From: Catonia carolina
Lineage: Eukaryota > Arthropoda > Insecta > Hemiptera > Achilidae
NCBI GenBank assembly: GCA_035578175.1
Contig: JAQMRL010000003.1
Location: 26,670,672-26,734,671 of the forward strand
Direction of reading: 5' to 3'
DNA: 64,000 bases
Part shown: positions 21,225 to 32,025 of the stretch, in pieces
How positions within the stretch are numbered: the stretch's first letter is position 1
How the letters are laid out: each line of letters starts with the position of its first letter
Position numbers and translations under genes: made by a program
The notes under the pieces: model-generated
The model's database searches: none
Told to the model about the DNA's origin: nothing
The model's input: the letters and a program-made list of their open reading frames with translations, nothing else

Positions 21225-21563
21225 GTTGTTGTTGTGGTTTAGGTCATCAGTTGAAAGGCTGGTTTGAACCTGTAGAGGTTTTACTAAGTAAAACTAGGAC
21301 GGAGGTGGTTTTTCATGCCTTTCTCACTGCGTGGAAAAGTACGCTTATCAGCATGCCGGGCACTCCGAAAAGCACAAATTTTCAACTCTGCAAATGACAT
21401 CTGCCCTTCATTCAGCACAGGGTTTGGGTGTGTAATGCAACTCATTACTTTCAGAGGAGATAACTCTGAATTACACCTCTACCTCTTCTGTTCTTAAATG
21501 GTTCAGTCATTTAATTAGCTGACCATGTAATAAAAAACAGAACTATTTATTTTAGCTCTGCAA
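21225..21563 (+). repeat. Interspersed repeat R, copy 1
   Basis: This ~335-bp non-coding unit begins GGTCATCAGTTGAAAGGCTGG and contains the most conserved block CTTATCAGCATGCCGGGC, then ACACCTCTACCTCTTCTGTT and a TTATTTATTTTAGC end. Copies are at 57400-57740 (plus), 26566-26893 (minus) and 37862-38050 (minus, partial). No tRNA head is visible and coding frames are not shared. Confidence 0.85.
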
Positions 21564-22777
21564 CGAACTATGTCTGAAAAATGTGAGTACATTATTTCAG
21601 TATTAAATAATTTTTTATCATATTTTTACCGGTGATATCATAAATGGTTATTTAGAACAAGAATAAAAAATTTTAGACCAGTAATACCTTAGATGAGTTT
21701 CTAAAAGTTTTTATTACTTAAAAATATTTATGGAAATCTTGAAACTTCTATTTCGATCTGACGATTTTGCAATATAATTTTAAATTTCTCGTCGTTGAAA
21801 AAGTTTGTCACTTTGTTCAAGAATATTAAATATTTTGTTAGTAAACTTTGAAGAAAACTATGTTCACAACTTCGGTACTTTACCTCTTAAAGATAAATAT
21901 ATACTACTTTAAGAAAGTATAACAACACAAAAAGATATACGATAAAAGTTTTTTATTTGAGGAATATAAACACTAAGGCTAATGATTATTTTAAAAAATC
22001 AAAATGAGTTCTCTGATTTTCCTGAAATTTATTTTGATATTAGCCTCATTTGATAAAAATTTGGGATACATTAAGTCCGAAGAAATTTTATAAATTCTTT
22101 CACATAATAAATAATTTCAATGAAGAAAAATATAAAATTTTAATAGAACCAATGCGGAGTAAAAATATGTAACTTAATTATGTTGTGCCTCGTAGTTTAA
22201 TAATTACAGTACAGTAAGTAAAATTACAGTAACAGTATCACTAACCAGATATGTAAAATCTATGTAAATTAGCTTAAGAGTTACAGTAATCTATTTTTTG
22301 TTTATTTTTTATTGTATGTATGTAGGCTATGCATGAACACCTGATCTTAGGTCAATGTTGTTGACACATCGGGACCCAAAAATAACTAATGATAATAGAG
22401 ATATTTCATTTCTCTTTATTATTATTAGTCGTAAAGCTCCCGAAGTGGAAGACGCTAAGTAAATCTGGTTTGTTTCTGGGATTTCTTGTCCTTTTTATCC
22501 GCCCACCAGTTTTTCATTCTTTGTGAGAATTCAGTTTTTCTCTGTTCACTCCACTTAGTTCCGGTTCTTGGAGCTTTTATCTCTGGTTTATTATTTTTAC
22601 TTTTATTATTATTATTATATTTAAATAATATATTAATAAAAGATCTAAGAATTCGTTCTAGCGAAAATGGCGAATTATATTAAATGAATTATTAAAATAA
22701 ATGAATTTACGTATGGTGCAGTCATGCCATATATACAATCACTATGAAAGTAATGTATTACTTCTAAATTAAAAGTT
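21564..22777. other. Unassigned AT-rich sequence
   Basis: No gene recognised. A slightly GC-richer piece at 22320-22470 has no assignable identity. Confidence 0.55.
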
Positions 22778-23073
22778 TGATATTTTTTTTTTGAATAACT
22801 GTAAATTTACGATATGCTCTCATAGAACAATGAGTAGATGTGTTGTAAGTATAAATCTTGAGTAAGTAATACCCCTTGGTATTACTCTATAAAATTTCCC
22901 ATTTTGTTGAATTGACCTTGCCAGGAATGTAAAATAAATTACACAATCACATATTAAAATAAATCTGTAGGGTGTAGTCTGCATAGTCTTCTGTGTATTC
23001 CACTGTTGGCTAGGAGATTGATGGCTTCTGGATTCTGATGATTTTTAAGTCTTGTTTGGTAACTGGCGCAAAA
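22778..23073 (-). mobile_element. 5'-truncated jockey-clade LINE (copy C)
   Basis: The reverse complement matches the end of copy B: the last reverse-transcriptase codons (NPEAINLLANSG, LCRLHPTDLF), the stop and the 3' UTR to poly(A). Unlike copy B it keeps AGA in place of the premature TGA. TGATATTTT flanks both ends (22778-22786 overlapping the poly(T), and 23074-23082), a likely TSD. Confidence 0.85.
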
Positions 23074-23082
23074 TGATATTTT

Positions 23083-24299
23083 AAAGTTAAAATTTTTGAG
23101 ATAACCATCCTAAAAAACAAGGTGCTTATAGTTAATGATTTTAACCTTTTGCGAACTATTTATGGATATAAATATACCAAAATTTTCTTACAGTCATTTT
23201 GAGTGTATATAAGGATACGGTTTTGAATAGTCATAGGTTTCTAGTGGATGTATCCGTACAATTATCAATTAATTTAAAGAATATTTTGAATTAAATAATG
23301 TTATAATAGTCATCAAAATTATGGCAAAATATTTAAATATTTCCGGAAATCTGCACCTACAGAAGCTGGGTTGACAGCACCACCTGCCGAATAATGCTTT
23401 TTTTTAATGAGACGTGTTTCCTCTGCTTGTTAATACGAACGTGAGTTACTTCGTCAAATTTATTCATAATATTACTTTAAACTTTTATTGTTTTCTCCTT
23501 TTATTCTGCAATTGAATGTACAAATATTTGTTTTAATCGGTTCTATTAACGGATATATACTCATACGTCAGGTAAACCTTGGCTTAAGACGGATATATTC
23601 GCATCCAACATTATTGAGTCATCATTATTATTGAGAGAAAAATATATGATGAGATTTGCTCAAGTTCTGAGCTTTCAAAAGTATTTCTATACTACTAGGA
23701 AAACACATTTTTCGAAAGAGTTTTTGCCCCAACCCATTAATTAAATAAATAAATTGATTTAATTTATTTATTTATTCAAATGTCTGTCATGAAACTAATT
23801 CCGTCCACGAAGGATAAATAGACATTTTTACTCGAATAAAATTTAAAAAAGACAATTACTTCAAGAAACGTTGGAACCTGAAACGTTGGAAACGTTGGGG
23901 TTGAGTAATGCTCAAGTTGAGTGTCTGGAACTGCTGTTATTTAACCGCAGTAAATTGAACAAGCGATTCAAGTAAAAAATAGAATGGTTTGGAAGAGCTG
24001 AGTTGGGGTATTTTTTAAAGAGGGAATTTAAAACTGGGTTAGTAGTGATGAAATTCTGAAAAATAGGTGAAGGTAGATGAAATGGCACATATCTAGCTAT
24101 TTTTAAAGGAAAATATTGTAATGGATAACCGGTGGTTTCTCCTTGTACAGTGATAAAAAAAATCTGGTGTAAAACACTCACACGACTTTCTCTTGCTAAT
24201 GCTAATAATGAACAATATAACCTAACATCAGTGATAAAATTTAGAAATAAACAAAATACTAACCTCAGTAAATAAAAACTAATTTTAATCATGAGTGAA
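23083..24299. other. Unassigned AT-rich sequence
   Basis: Nothing recognised. A local direct repetition of AACGTTGG at 23868-23898 is small. The 135-codon minus frame at 23912-24319 has no motif I know and lies in AT-rich DNA, so I do not call it a gene. Confidence 0.5.
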
Positions 24300-24915
24300 A
24301 GACGCAAAAAGAAAATCAACCTCAGTTTGGCTTAAAAATTCGGAAAATTGCTCTTTTACACTTAACTCTTAGGCTCTGTAGAGAAAAATGCTTAAATAAA
24401 ACTTTCAGATTTTTTAATTTTCTATAAATTTCATTATACACTTTTGTCGTAAAATTCTAAGGCTGAAATCTTAAAAAAATCAATTTTTTACAAGTTTTCG
24501 TGAGAAAAAACAGAAAATCGCTAATTATCGCTAAACTAAGCGTTATACAAAAAAAGTTTTAAATAAAAGTTGTATATTTTTAAATTCTCTACAACTTTTA
24601 TTAGACACACTTTTGCGCTAAAATGCATATTAAAGTTACAATCTTAAAAAAACTATTTTTTACGTAATAACAGCCTCTCCTAGAATTTCAGCAGACATGG
24701 CGCCTACCCTATCTTGTAGAGCATAAAAATGTAATATGAGGCTATTTTTAAAAAAATTGAAGCGCCATTTTTGAGACACGAATAAACTACTACTTCTGGT
24801 TGACCGATTTTGATGAAAATTATTCGTGGTGGTCCTCTAGTGGTATCTAACCTTAAGTTTCAAGTTTCAACTATGTACGATATTTCGTTCTTCAGATGTT
24901 CTTTTCACACACATA

Positions 24916-24956
<41 letters not shown>

Positions 24957-25100
24957 AGACCAATCGCTAAAAACAAGTTTTTTGGGTTCAGGGGTCTGAA
25001 AACTTGTAGATCCGGTGAAAACTCGACTTTGAAAAATCGACATGAAAACAATAATTTCCCTCGTGTATTCATATAGGCCAACATAAAATAAATAAATCAT
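24300..25100. repeat. Degenerate repeat region around an (AC)n microsatellite (24906-24957)
   Basis: The CA tract interrupts sequence of the type TTGACCGATTTTGATGAAAA ... TTGGGTTCAGGGGTCTGAAA, which I recall as part of a widespread insect repeat with a CA array. That recollection is unverified and no second copy lies here. Internal near-duplications occur: CACTTTTGTCGTAAAATTCT (24440) and CACTTTTGCGCTAAAATGC (24607) are each followed by CTTAAAAAAA. No coding sequence. Confidence 0.4.
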
Positions 25101-25781
25101 ATATATGTTGGTTTTTTGTTTGGTGTTTGGAAAGTAATAATAAGAAAATTTTGTCTTAAAAATTTTAATGTATTTTAACAAACAGCGTACAATAAATCAA
25201 TACAGTATTAGTTTAAATTCAAAAGGAATAAAATTGCTTTCTTATATACTTTGTATTCCTTTCACACTCAAGAAGCTTATAGGTAGACTTCTAATCCCAA
25301 CTCCATTCTTTGGTACTTCCGGAACTTAAAATAAGTTTTCACAAAATACTTGTGCACAAATATCAAAATTTCAGTAATCCATTCTTGGTTTCATCTGTAT
25401 TCGTGTATTAACCTCAGATGTGTCAGTAGTAGGCCTACATTACTTTATGCTTGACAAACAACTTTCGAGTTTGAATGAGTTGTAACATAGAAAGTTAGTC
25501 AAAATATGTTTCTTGCGTAAACGTTCATTTTATTTTATGAAGTACCCAAAATGACAGAAATGGGATGCCATTCACACACCATTTGCCGTCACATACGTAG
25601 TATTTGTTGTGTGTTGTACAGTACCTATTTTATAGTATCAAATGGAAAACCGATCAGGTAATAAAAGAAATTATTTATAAAGCCATAAGAGGTGCATTTT
25701 TACCTGGAGCCTGAGTGACTAATTGTTTGTTTCCCTACAAGAAGTATAGTTCTTTTGTATCAATTAAGTAATTATTATGCA
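25101..25781. other. Unassigned AT-rich sequence
   Basis: No feature recognised apart from one TAGGCCTA octamer at about 25430. Confidence 0.6.
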
Positions 25782-25789
25782 CATAACGG

Positions 25790-26500
25790 CAGTGGCGGCC
25801 CCAGAAATTTTTTCTGGGTGGGCCCACTTATATATTTATATGTTAATATTTTAGGTTAAAAAGTAGCTGTTTATATGTAATGTACATTATTTTTACCTAT
25901 GTAAAACATACATGCATATATATATTTGTCTATGATTTTATAAATTGAATGCACTTAGATAACTGATTGAGTACATTCTATCTTTATTTCAAGATTAGTA
26001 TTGAATAAACAAAAATACAACCTTGTAATTTTTATAAAAAATTTACTACATTGAACACTTTAAATACAGTAAATGAGTTACAAAAACAGTTTGAAAATAT
26101 AAAAATCAAGTCCAAATCCATTATGTTGGTCAAAATTATGAAGAAATAACACATAAACTAGTCAACTCTCGATTATTATTTACTTTAAATCAAACTGAAC
26201 TGTAGCCGTATTCCTTTTTGAGCTGTAAACTCGTCCACAACTGGTTCTGGATTCGGCATTAAAGGAAAACTTAACTCTCTTTCTATGGATACAATCGCCA
26301 GGTTACTAAGTCTTTGCCCTGCCATAGATGCCCGTAGATAAGGTTTAATTCGTCTCATTTGCGATACGTAAATATCGTAACCATTATTGTTTGCCATCTT
26401 GCTGTGGATAAAAATCCCTGTTGTTTTATTGTTTCAGTCAAGTCATATTAAAAATGGGTGGGCCCGGGCCCACCTGGCCCACCCGCTAGGACCGCCACTG
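25790..26500 (-). mobile_element. Internally deleted hAT transposon, 711 bp
   Basis: Terminal inverted repeats start CAGTGGCGGCCCCAG (left) and CAGTGGCGGTCCTAG (right, reverse strand). The 8-bp sequence CATAACGG flanks both ends exactly (25782-25789, 26501-26508), the TSD length of hAT elements. Inside, only the C-terminal part of the transposase remains, on the minus strand (26185-26397). Subterminal GGGTGGGCCCAC motifs occur at both ends, and the right one forms a 16-bp perfect palindrome GTGGGCCCGGGCCCAC (26458-26473). The catalytic region is gone. Confidence 0.92.
26185..26397 (-). pseudogene. hAT transposase C-terminal dimerisation domain fragment
   Basis: Seventy codons are open. IKPYLRASMAGQRLSNLAIV followed by SIEREL is the hAT C-terminal dimerisation signature (usual form: IK-YLRS-M--ERL--LA--SIE-E). 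The following 30 residues are the natural tail, ending at a stop. The first dozen residues may be deletion-junction sequence rather than transposase. The catalytic DDE and BED finger are missing, so it cannot transpose. If translated it could only pair with a full-length transposase. Confidence 0.75.
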
Positions 26501-26565
26501 CATAACGGGCAGGTGGAATGTTAAATTAATTGCACTCGAACTGTTAGTTCCAGCGCTACAAAAAA

Positions 26566-26893
26566 TTGTTATGTTTCTTGTCACATAATCAGCCAATTAT
26601 ACGACTGAACTGTTTAGAACAGAAGAAGTAGAGGTGTGAAAGACCCTGGCCAAAGTTATCTCCTCTGAGAGTAATTAATTTCACTATATAGCCAGACCCA
26701 GTGATGAATGAAGTAAATGTGTCATTTGGAAAGTGGAAAGTAGATGCTTTTCGGAGGGCCTGCCATGCTGATAAGCATACCCTTTAACTCAGTGAGGAAG
26801 GCAATAGTAAACCATCTCACTACTCGATTTTACTTAGTAAAACCTTTAGAGGTTCAAACCAGCCTTTCACCTGTTGACCTAAACAACCACAGG
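26566..26893 (-). repeat. Interspersed repeat R, copy 3 (inverted)
   Basis: The reverse complement aligns with the copies at 21225 and 57400 over the whole unit: GGTCAACAGGTGAAAGGCTGG at the start, CTTATCAGCATGGCAGGC in the core and ACACCTCTACTTCTTCTGTT toward the end. No gene inside. Confidence 0.8.
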
Positions 26894-27479
26894 CTATTAT
26901 TGTTTAAATTGTTATTAATTTTTAGTTATTAGTTGTATTATTTTATTTTTAGGTTCTTCTAGCTTAGTGTAGGCATTACAAATTTGTTTTTTTTATTATC
27001 AGTGATTAATATCTATTCTGGCAATTAGATGATCAAATTATTTATAACAGAACTCAAATCTCTATTGATCCAGTTTAACAATAAACCAGTGCGATTATGG
27101 AGTGCTAGTTTGTTAAAACCAGTTTTGTATTTAAGGCGGTACGATTGATAGCAGTTCTTAGTAATGCAGAAGTCCAGTACAACTGCTGCTTATGTGAAAA
27201 CTGAAACTAATTGAAGGTGATTAGATGATTTCGTAGGAGATACCACCTGATCGTTTGAATAATATAACGGGGCTGGGTTTCTTCAGTGAAAACAATTTTG
27301 ACGGGTGGTTAGTGAGTATATATAGTTTCAGGATCAGAAAAATGTAGCTTGGGAGTAAAGACAAGTATATACGTCAATAGTAAAATCAACATTTATATAT
27401 TACGAAGGAGTTACCATAATTTTCACAATATTAATATCATGAAAAATGCGGTTGCGCGGTAGAACAGGTGTTGATATGT
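26894..27479. other. Unassigned AT-rich sequence
   Basis: No feature recognised. Confidence 0.6.
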
Positions 27480-27885
27480 ATAATTATATGTTCAACTTAT
27501 GCTGAAAGTCGCGTTGTTACAAATAGTCATGGAATAGTAATATGCGGATTGTCTCCACGGGGCGCGGCCTGGTGTAGATGGAATGTACAGCTTCAATGTT
27601 AGAGCTCTTTTCTGCGTCGTGAAGATTCCTTGAGGTGTTCTGAATGTAATCCTGTAGAGAGGGAAAGAGAAGGTACTCCTGTATGAGGGTGTTGGGTACT
27701 TTATAGTGGAAATTTGAAATAAGGCGTAGGATTCGATAGTGAAAGGAGGTGAATGATTTTTTTGTGAGATTCTGCTAGGAGAGGCCACCAAACAGGTGAC
27801 CCGTAAAGGAGGAAGAAGTGGATTACGGCAGAGTGCTATATGAAGAGTTTTACGGTGAATTTAATACTTTTGGCACGGTGAATGG
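27480..27885 (-). pseudogene. Jockey-like reverse transcriptase C-terminal relic
   Basis: On the minus strand, across two frames, I read LLYGSPVWWPLLAES, then SFTSFHYRILRLISNFHYKV, PNTLIQEYLLFPSLQDYIQN and TSRNLHDAEKSSNIEA. This is the order of the jockey C-terminus (Y-SPVW, Q-K-LRLI-N-P-Y--N--I, PSL-DYI). It is disabled by frameshifts. Higher GC than its surroundings helps delimit it. Confidence 0.65.
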
Positions 27886-28179
27886 GGGTTAGCTTATATA
27901 CAAGTTTTCTATTCTGCTGCTTATGTAGGTTATAGTTGATCAATTGCTTAGTTTTAATTAGCCATCTTTTCTTTTTTATTCAATTTAAGTATTACGTTTA
28001 ATAAAATTTTGTAATAAATTTGGTCTCCTATTAGGGCCTAAGTTAAATATTTTATTTGCAATTTAATAGTACTTTTTACAGAACTGTAATCATGTATTAA
28101 TTTGTTAATAAATACTGTATTACTTATGCATTTACTTCAAAACGACAACGGGTTCATATTGGTAGTTTCAGAGAGGTTT
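27886..28179. other. Unassigned sequence
   Basis: No feature recognised in this short AT-rich gap. Confidence 0.55.
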
Positions 28180-28860
28180 TTTAAAACAAGAAAAACAATA
28201 CACAAAGGGAAATTAGAATTTACTATCTTGCTTTTTCAGACGATATAGCTTTCATAGCACAAACAATAGAAAAATAACAAGAAAAAATAAAGAAATTACA
28301 AACACAAGCAGGAAAGATAGGATAACAAAATATCCTTTGAACAAACGTAGGTAATAACAAACAAAAACCACTCCTAACAAAATAAAAATAGAAAGTAAAG
28401 AATCACTGAAATTAAAATATCCAAGTATCTAGCAAAGTGGATTTCAGAAGATCTAGTAAATAACAACAAACTATGAAAATTATGATTTGAGAAATGAAAT
28501 ACAGCATATAAAAAACGAAGAGTGTACATACAAAAATAAACGTTTTTTATGAGGTATAAAAATGGGGCACTATAAACAGTTATTGCTACCAGAATCATTA
28601 TATTTTACATAAACACTGAGATATAATAGGAACTATAGGCCTATATGAAAAGGTTTAGAAAGAAGTTTAAAAAAATTACAATAATGGTAATGGGGCCAAT
28701 AAATTGAAAATTGAGTTAATGTATAAAACCGTTTCGCCAGGAATCGCCAAGTATGTACTACCTATGTGAAGAAATGTATAAAAAAATCGAAACATATCGG
28801 ATGAAATACGAAAGATAAAATAAAAATGATGAAAGATAAAACACAATAATTATAGATAGA
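28180..28860 (+). pseudogene. RTE-like LINE reverse transcriptase relic
   Basis: An active-site remnant, YYLAFSDDIAFIAQTIEK, lies near 28218-28270, followed by EKIKKLQTQAGKIG. A KYP-S (from KYLG-) block lies near 28410 and a trace of the KIMGP block (GTAATGGGGCCAAT) near 28687. The layout matches the intact copy at 7.8-9.5 kb (FADDLAFM ... EQIANRVGLRIS ... FKYLGE). Every block is broken by stops or shifts. Confidence 0.6.
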
Positions 28861-29159
28861 GTTCCTTTCAGAACTTGAATATATTTTGTTTTAAACTGTT
28901 AAGAGCCTTATACACCCTTCTCAGTTGAGTAGTAAAAAGTCTGCATTTGAACTGATACAAGCGGTTATAACATGAATGCACTTGACAATGGATTTTCCGG
29001 TCGAAGTAAGTTTCTTTGTTTGTTTTATTACAGACTTTTGACGAAAGCTAATGAGCATGACAGTTGCTACCCAATAAAATAAAAAAAGAATTGGATCTCG
29101 TAATGGGAAACCAAGAAAACTAACAAAATAAATTTTTGGAAAGCTTTAAGAATATAAAT

Positions 29160-29420
29160 TTAAAAAATAAACATTAATGGTTTAAAGAAACGAGAAAAAG
29201 ACAAATCTGTTGGCACTAAAGTGGATAATGATGTAAAAGCGGATAAAAATACTTTCAGAAAAACAATTGAAAACCAAAAGGGTTGTCTACAGGAATATTT
29301 AAGAGAAACAACATACTGAAGTTGAGTGATGAAAAAATTCAGAATATAGAAAAAGCAGGAGGAAAGAAAACTAAAGCTGCAAAATAATAATTTCAGCAAA
29401 AATATAAAGGAGTAGTACAT
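29160..29420 (+). pseudogene. Probable C-terminal end of an RTE-like relic
   Basis: The plus strand reads KKREKDKSVGTKV, then KNTFRKTIENQKGCLQEYLR, then (after a shift) SDEKIQNIEKAGGKKTKAAK. RTE C-termini often have DR-TFR--V and WSEE--..H---MK--W blocks in this order. It may belong to the relic at 28180-28860, separated by an unrelated 300 bp. The assignment is tentative. Confidence 0.4.
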
Positions 29421-30401
29421 ATTGATTATGTTTGTCCTAAGTTGACTAAATCAAAAAAACAGATTAATTGCTGTATTGCTTTACCCGGTTTCATTCTCTG
29501 TTTTACTCCTGTAATCCCCTACATGTTTTCTTAATTCGTTTTTTTTCTTAATGAACAGAAGCCTATTTAAATTTTTGAAATTATAGATCTTTTGATCTTT
29601 ATATGATAGGTTCTCTCATGAATAAAGTGTTTATAAATGCGACCACGAAAGTTAAACAACAAACGTTTCTTAAAACATTTTATACAATTTACTTGAAGCC
29701 GTTAGACTGAATGTACGTTATACTATATTAATTAAATTAATTTTAATATAACTGTAAATGTATTATAACTAAAAATAAATAATGAAATGTTAATTTGTAT
29801 TCAAAAAGTTAAATTTAGGATTTTGTTAATTTTATTCGAAATTTTAATTATCAAAATTCTACATTTTAGCCTACCTTTTCATTGGTTGGTAAAATTTCTA
29901 TAGACATACATTATTAAATTTTATACTGGAAGCAAGGTTAAACCGCTATAACTTCAAAAGGATACACGTCACAATTGGTTTACGATGTGAAATTGCTACC
30001 GCCATACAACGGAAAATGAGTATTTATTGAATAAATATATAATAATGAGACAAATCCGTTGCATGTCGAAAAACAGTATAATTATTTAATATCTGTACCT
30101 TTAACTCACACATTGAATAATATTGTAATTATTATTTTTAATTAGCTTTTACTAATTAAAATATTTAACTGCTTTATAAATACTATCATTAAAAATATAA
30201 TATGATTCATTTTATCCCAAAGGATTAAAGTTAATGGATTTCATATACCAATAAAATTTATGTATATATAGTCCAATTCAAAGTGCATGACAGCGATTAT
30301 GCAGGGTAAAACGACAGTGCTAACATCTGAAAGGAAGCAATCTTACTGAATGTGATAAGCGCAAAGAGTGCAATCAAACTGGAAATGCAGTAACATGAAG
30401 A
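29421..30401. other. Unassigned AT-rich sequence
   Basis: No feature recognised. Confidence 0.6.
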
Positions 30402-30893
30402 TGGTAGCGCCATTATTTTAATTTTAGTTGAAGGGTTGAGGGCGCCGCTATCGCTTTTGTATTGTGTTCGCTGGCTGCACACTTGCTTGCCAGTACGCGG
30501 TCCGTCCACTTTATTAATTGCATCGCTTTTACGCGCACCCGGAAAACGGTATACAACCGTGGAGTTCCTGCGAAGAAATCGCTCCTTGGAAGAGACAGCA
30601 ATGTAGTGGGTATACCGATCTATCCCTTTATCCTGTTTTTCTTTCCCCTCTCCTGACAACTCATCACGAGAACGAGTCACGCTGCAAAAGGAGGTAAGAG
30701 GCTGCTTCATTTTATATTTCTTTATTTTGCATCCGGGTACGCCAACCAAATAAAAATTTCAAAAGACGCATAGCAGGCTACGCAACGCGTACAGTCTACT
30801 GCTCTGGAGAAGGGTCCCGCGGGATCTTCCCTAGTTCCGTTTTTGTCTCCGCTTGGGGGCAAACGCTCCGCACCGCTCGCAACCGCGCTATCA
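30402..30893 (+). repeat. Old solo LTR of the BEL/Pao family
   Basis: This 492-bp stretch is the plus-strand counterpart of the LTRs of the 11.7-18.6 kb element. It starts TGGTAGCGCC, shares GTTGAGGGCGCC, ACGCGCACCCGGAAAACGG, AAAGGAGGTAAGAGGCTGCT, GGTCCCGCGGGATC and TTTTGTCTCCGC, and ends GCTATCA. It is much more diverged than the two LTRs are from each other and has no internal element beside it. Flanks GAAGA and GTAGG do not match, so the TSD is lost or the solo LTR arose by recombination between copies. Frames inside it (30297-30749 and others) are not genes. Confidence 0.9.
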
Positions 30894-31869
30894 GTAGGTG
30901 TGCAGGTTTATATTCGTAATAGCTAGCATTACAACATTATAGTACTATATCAACAGGACGATTAGGGAATTTATGTGAAACCTTTGCAACTTATTTTATA
31001 TTGTGCATTATAAATTATTATTCTTTTTCTGTTTCTAAACAAGGTTAGGCATACGCTGCTCTGAAATTACGTTCTATATCTACATTAATCTTTTCATACG
31101 TCTTTTAACATATCTTTTCCCTTTCAGAGCATACCATCGATCGTACAGAAGTATCCTTTGAGCTGACATCCATCCCATATGCTGTCTCTAATCCTATACA
31201 ATACTTTTTATTTTCTAATTCAAATTGTAGACATTTAGTATCATCTTCATTTCTTCTCAAAGTAAACCCAGTAGATACTTTCGTTCTGTACAAACACCTC
31301 AACTCTGCTCCCTGGATTCATGTGGCATCGTAGTTGTCCATGCCTTACTGGGATTGTCACAACTTTAAAGAACTTTAGTTTTGTGTCGTTCCAAGCTCAA
31401 TTTGTCCACGTTCTGCTTATGGCTTCACATACCCATTGAAACTGACAAACAACAATATTTTTTACTTGCTGATATAAAAGAGGAATACATCCTTATCATA
31501 ATATTATATTAAATATTTCTTATGCACGTGTAATCTACTGTATTGTTTTATAGATTTATGCATGTAAACGAAAATCTTCCTATAAAATTTAACTAGTCTG
31601 ATCTAATATAAAAAATAGATACAATTTCTTGTAGGCAGGCAACCTTACCAAAATTATCGTATGCAACTTAATAATATTAATTAATATAATCAATAAGCAA
31701 TCATCATTTAATAAAATAAAATAAAAAATATTACTATTAATAAGATTTTTCTTATCGTTCCTGCTGTTAAATTACTGTACTACAAGTTGTTCGAATAGGA
31801 TATCCTAAAATGCAAGAGAAAATTCTCTGCCAAGGCAACATAAGCAGTCACGGAAGTTATGAGTTTATT
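30894..31869. other. Unassigned sequence
   Basis: A 65-codon minus-strand frame at 31105-31302 continues past its stop into NVDIERNFRAAYA in the same frame. It looks more protein-like than the background, but I do not recognise it and cannot call it a gene. Confidence 0.4.
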
Positions 31870-32025
31870 AGCATCAACCAATCAGAAAGCGTTATTGTCT
31901 CTTATCAGGAGATGAGATTGGTCTCCAACCAATAGGAGAGCAGCCGCAGCCATGCGCTGCCCTCTACGTGCGTTGCGCTCACCTCAGCAGATAACAAACC
32001 GGGTTTTACAGAGCCACCAATCGAC
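31870..32025. promoter_or_regulatory. CCAAT-box cluster in a GC-richer island
   Basis: Four CCAAT pentamers occur within 145 bp: 31878-31882, 31929-31933 and 32017-32021 on the plus strand, and 31917-31921 on the minus strand. The stretch 31935-32000 is clearly richer in G+C and CpG (GCGCTGCC, GTGCGTTGCGC) than its surroundings. This composition resembles a TATA-less promoter, but no exon is recognised on either side. Confidence 0.25.

Noticed and set aside
23912..24319. 135-codon minus-strand frame
   Set aside because: No motif, AT-driven composition and no homologous block elsewhere in the window; most likely chance.
30297..30749. 150-codon minus-strand frame
   Set aside because: It crosses the boundary of the old solo LTR and is antisense to it; no family resemblance.
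31105..31302. 65-codon minus-strand frame with a protein-like look
   Set aside because: I recognise no family, no start or splice context supports it, and flanking sequence shows no continuation with confidence.
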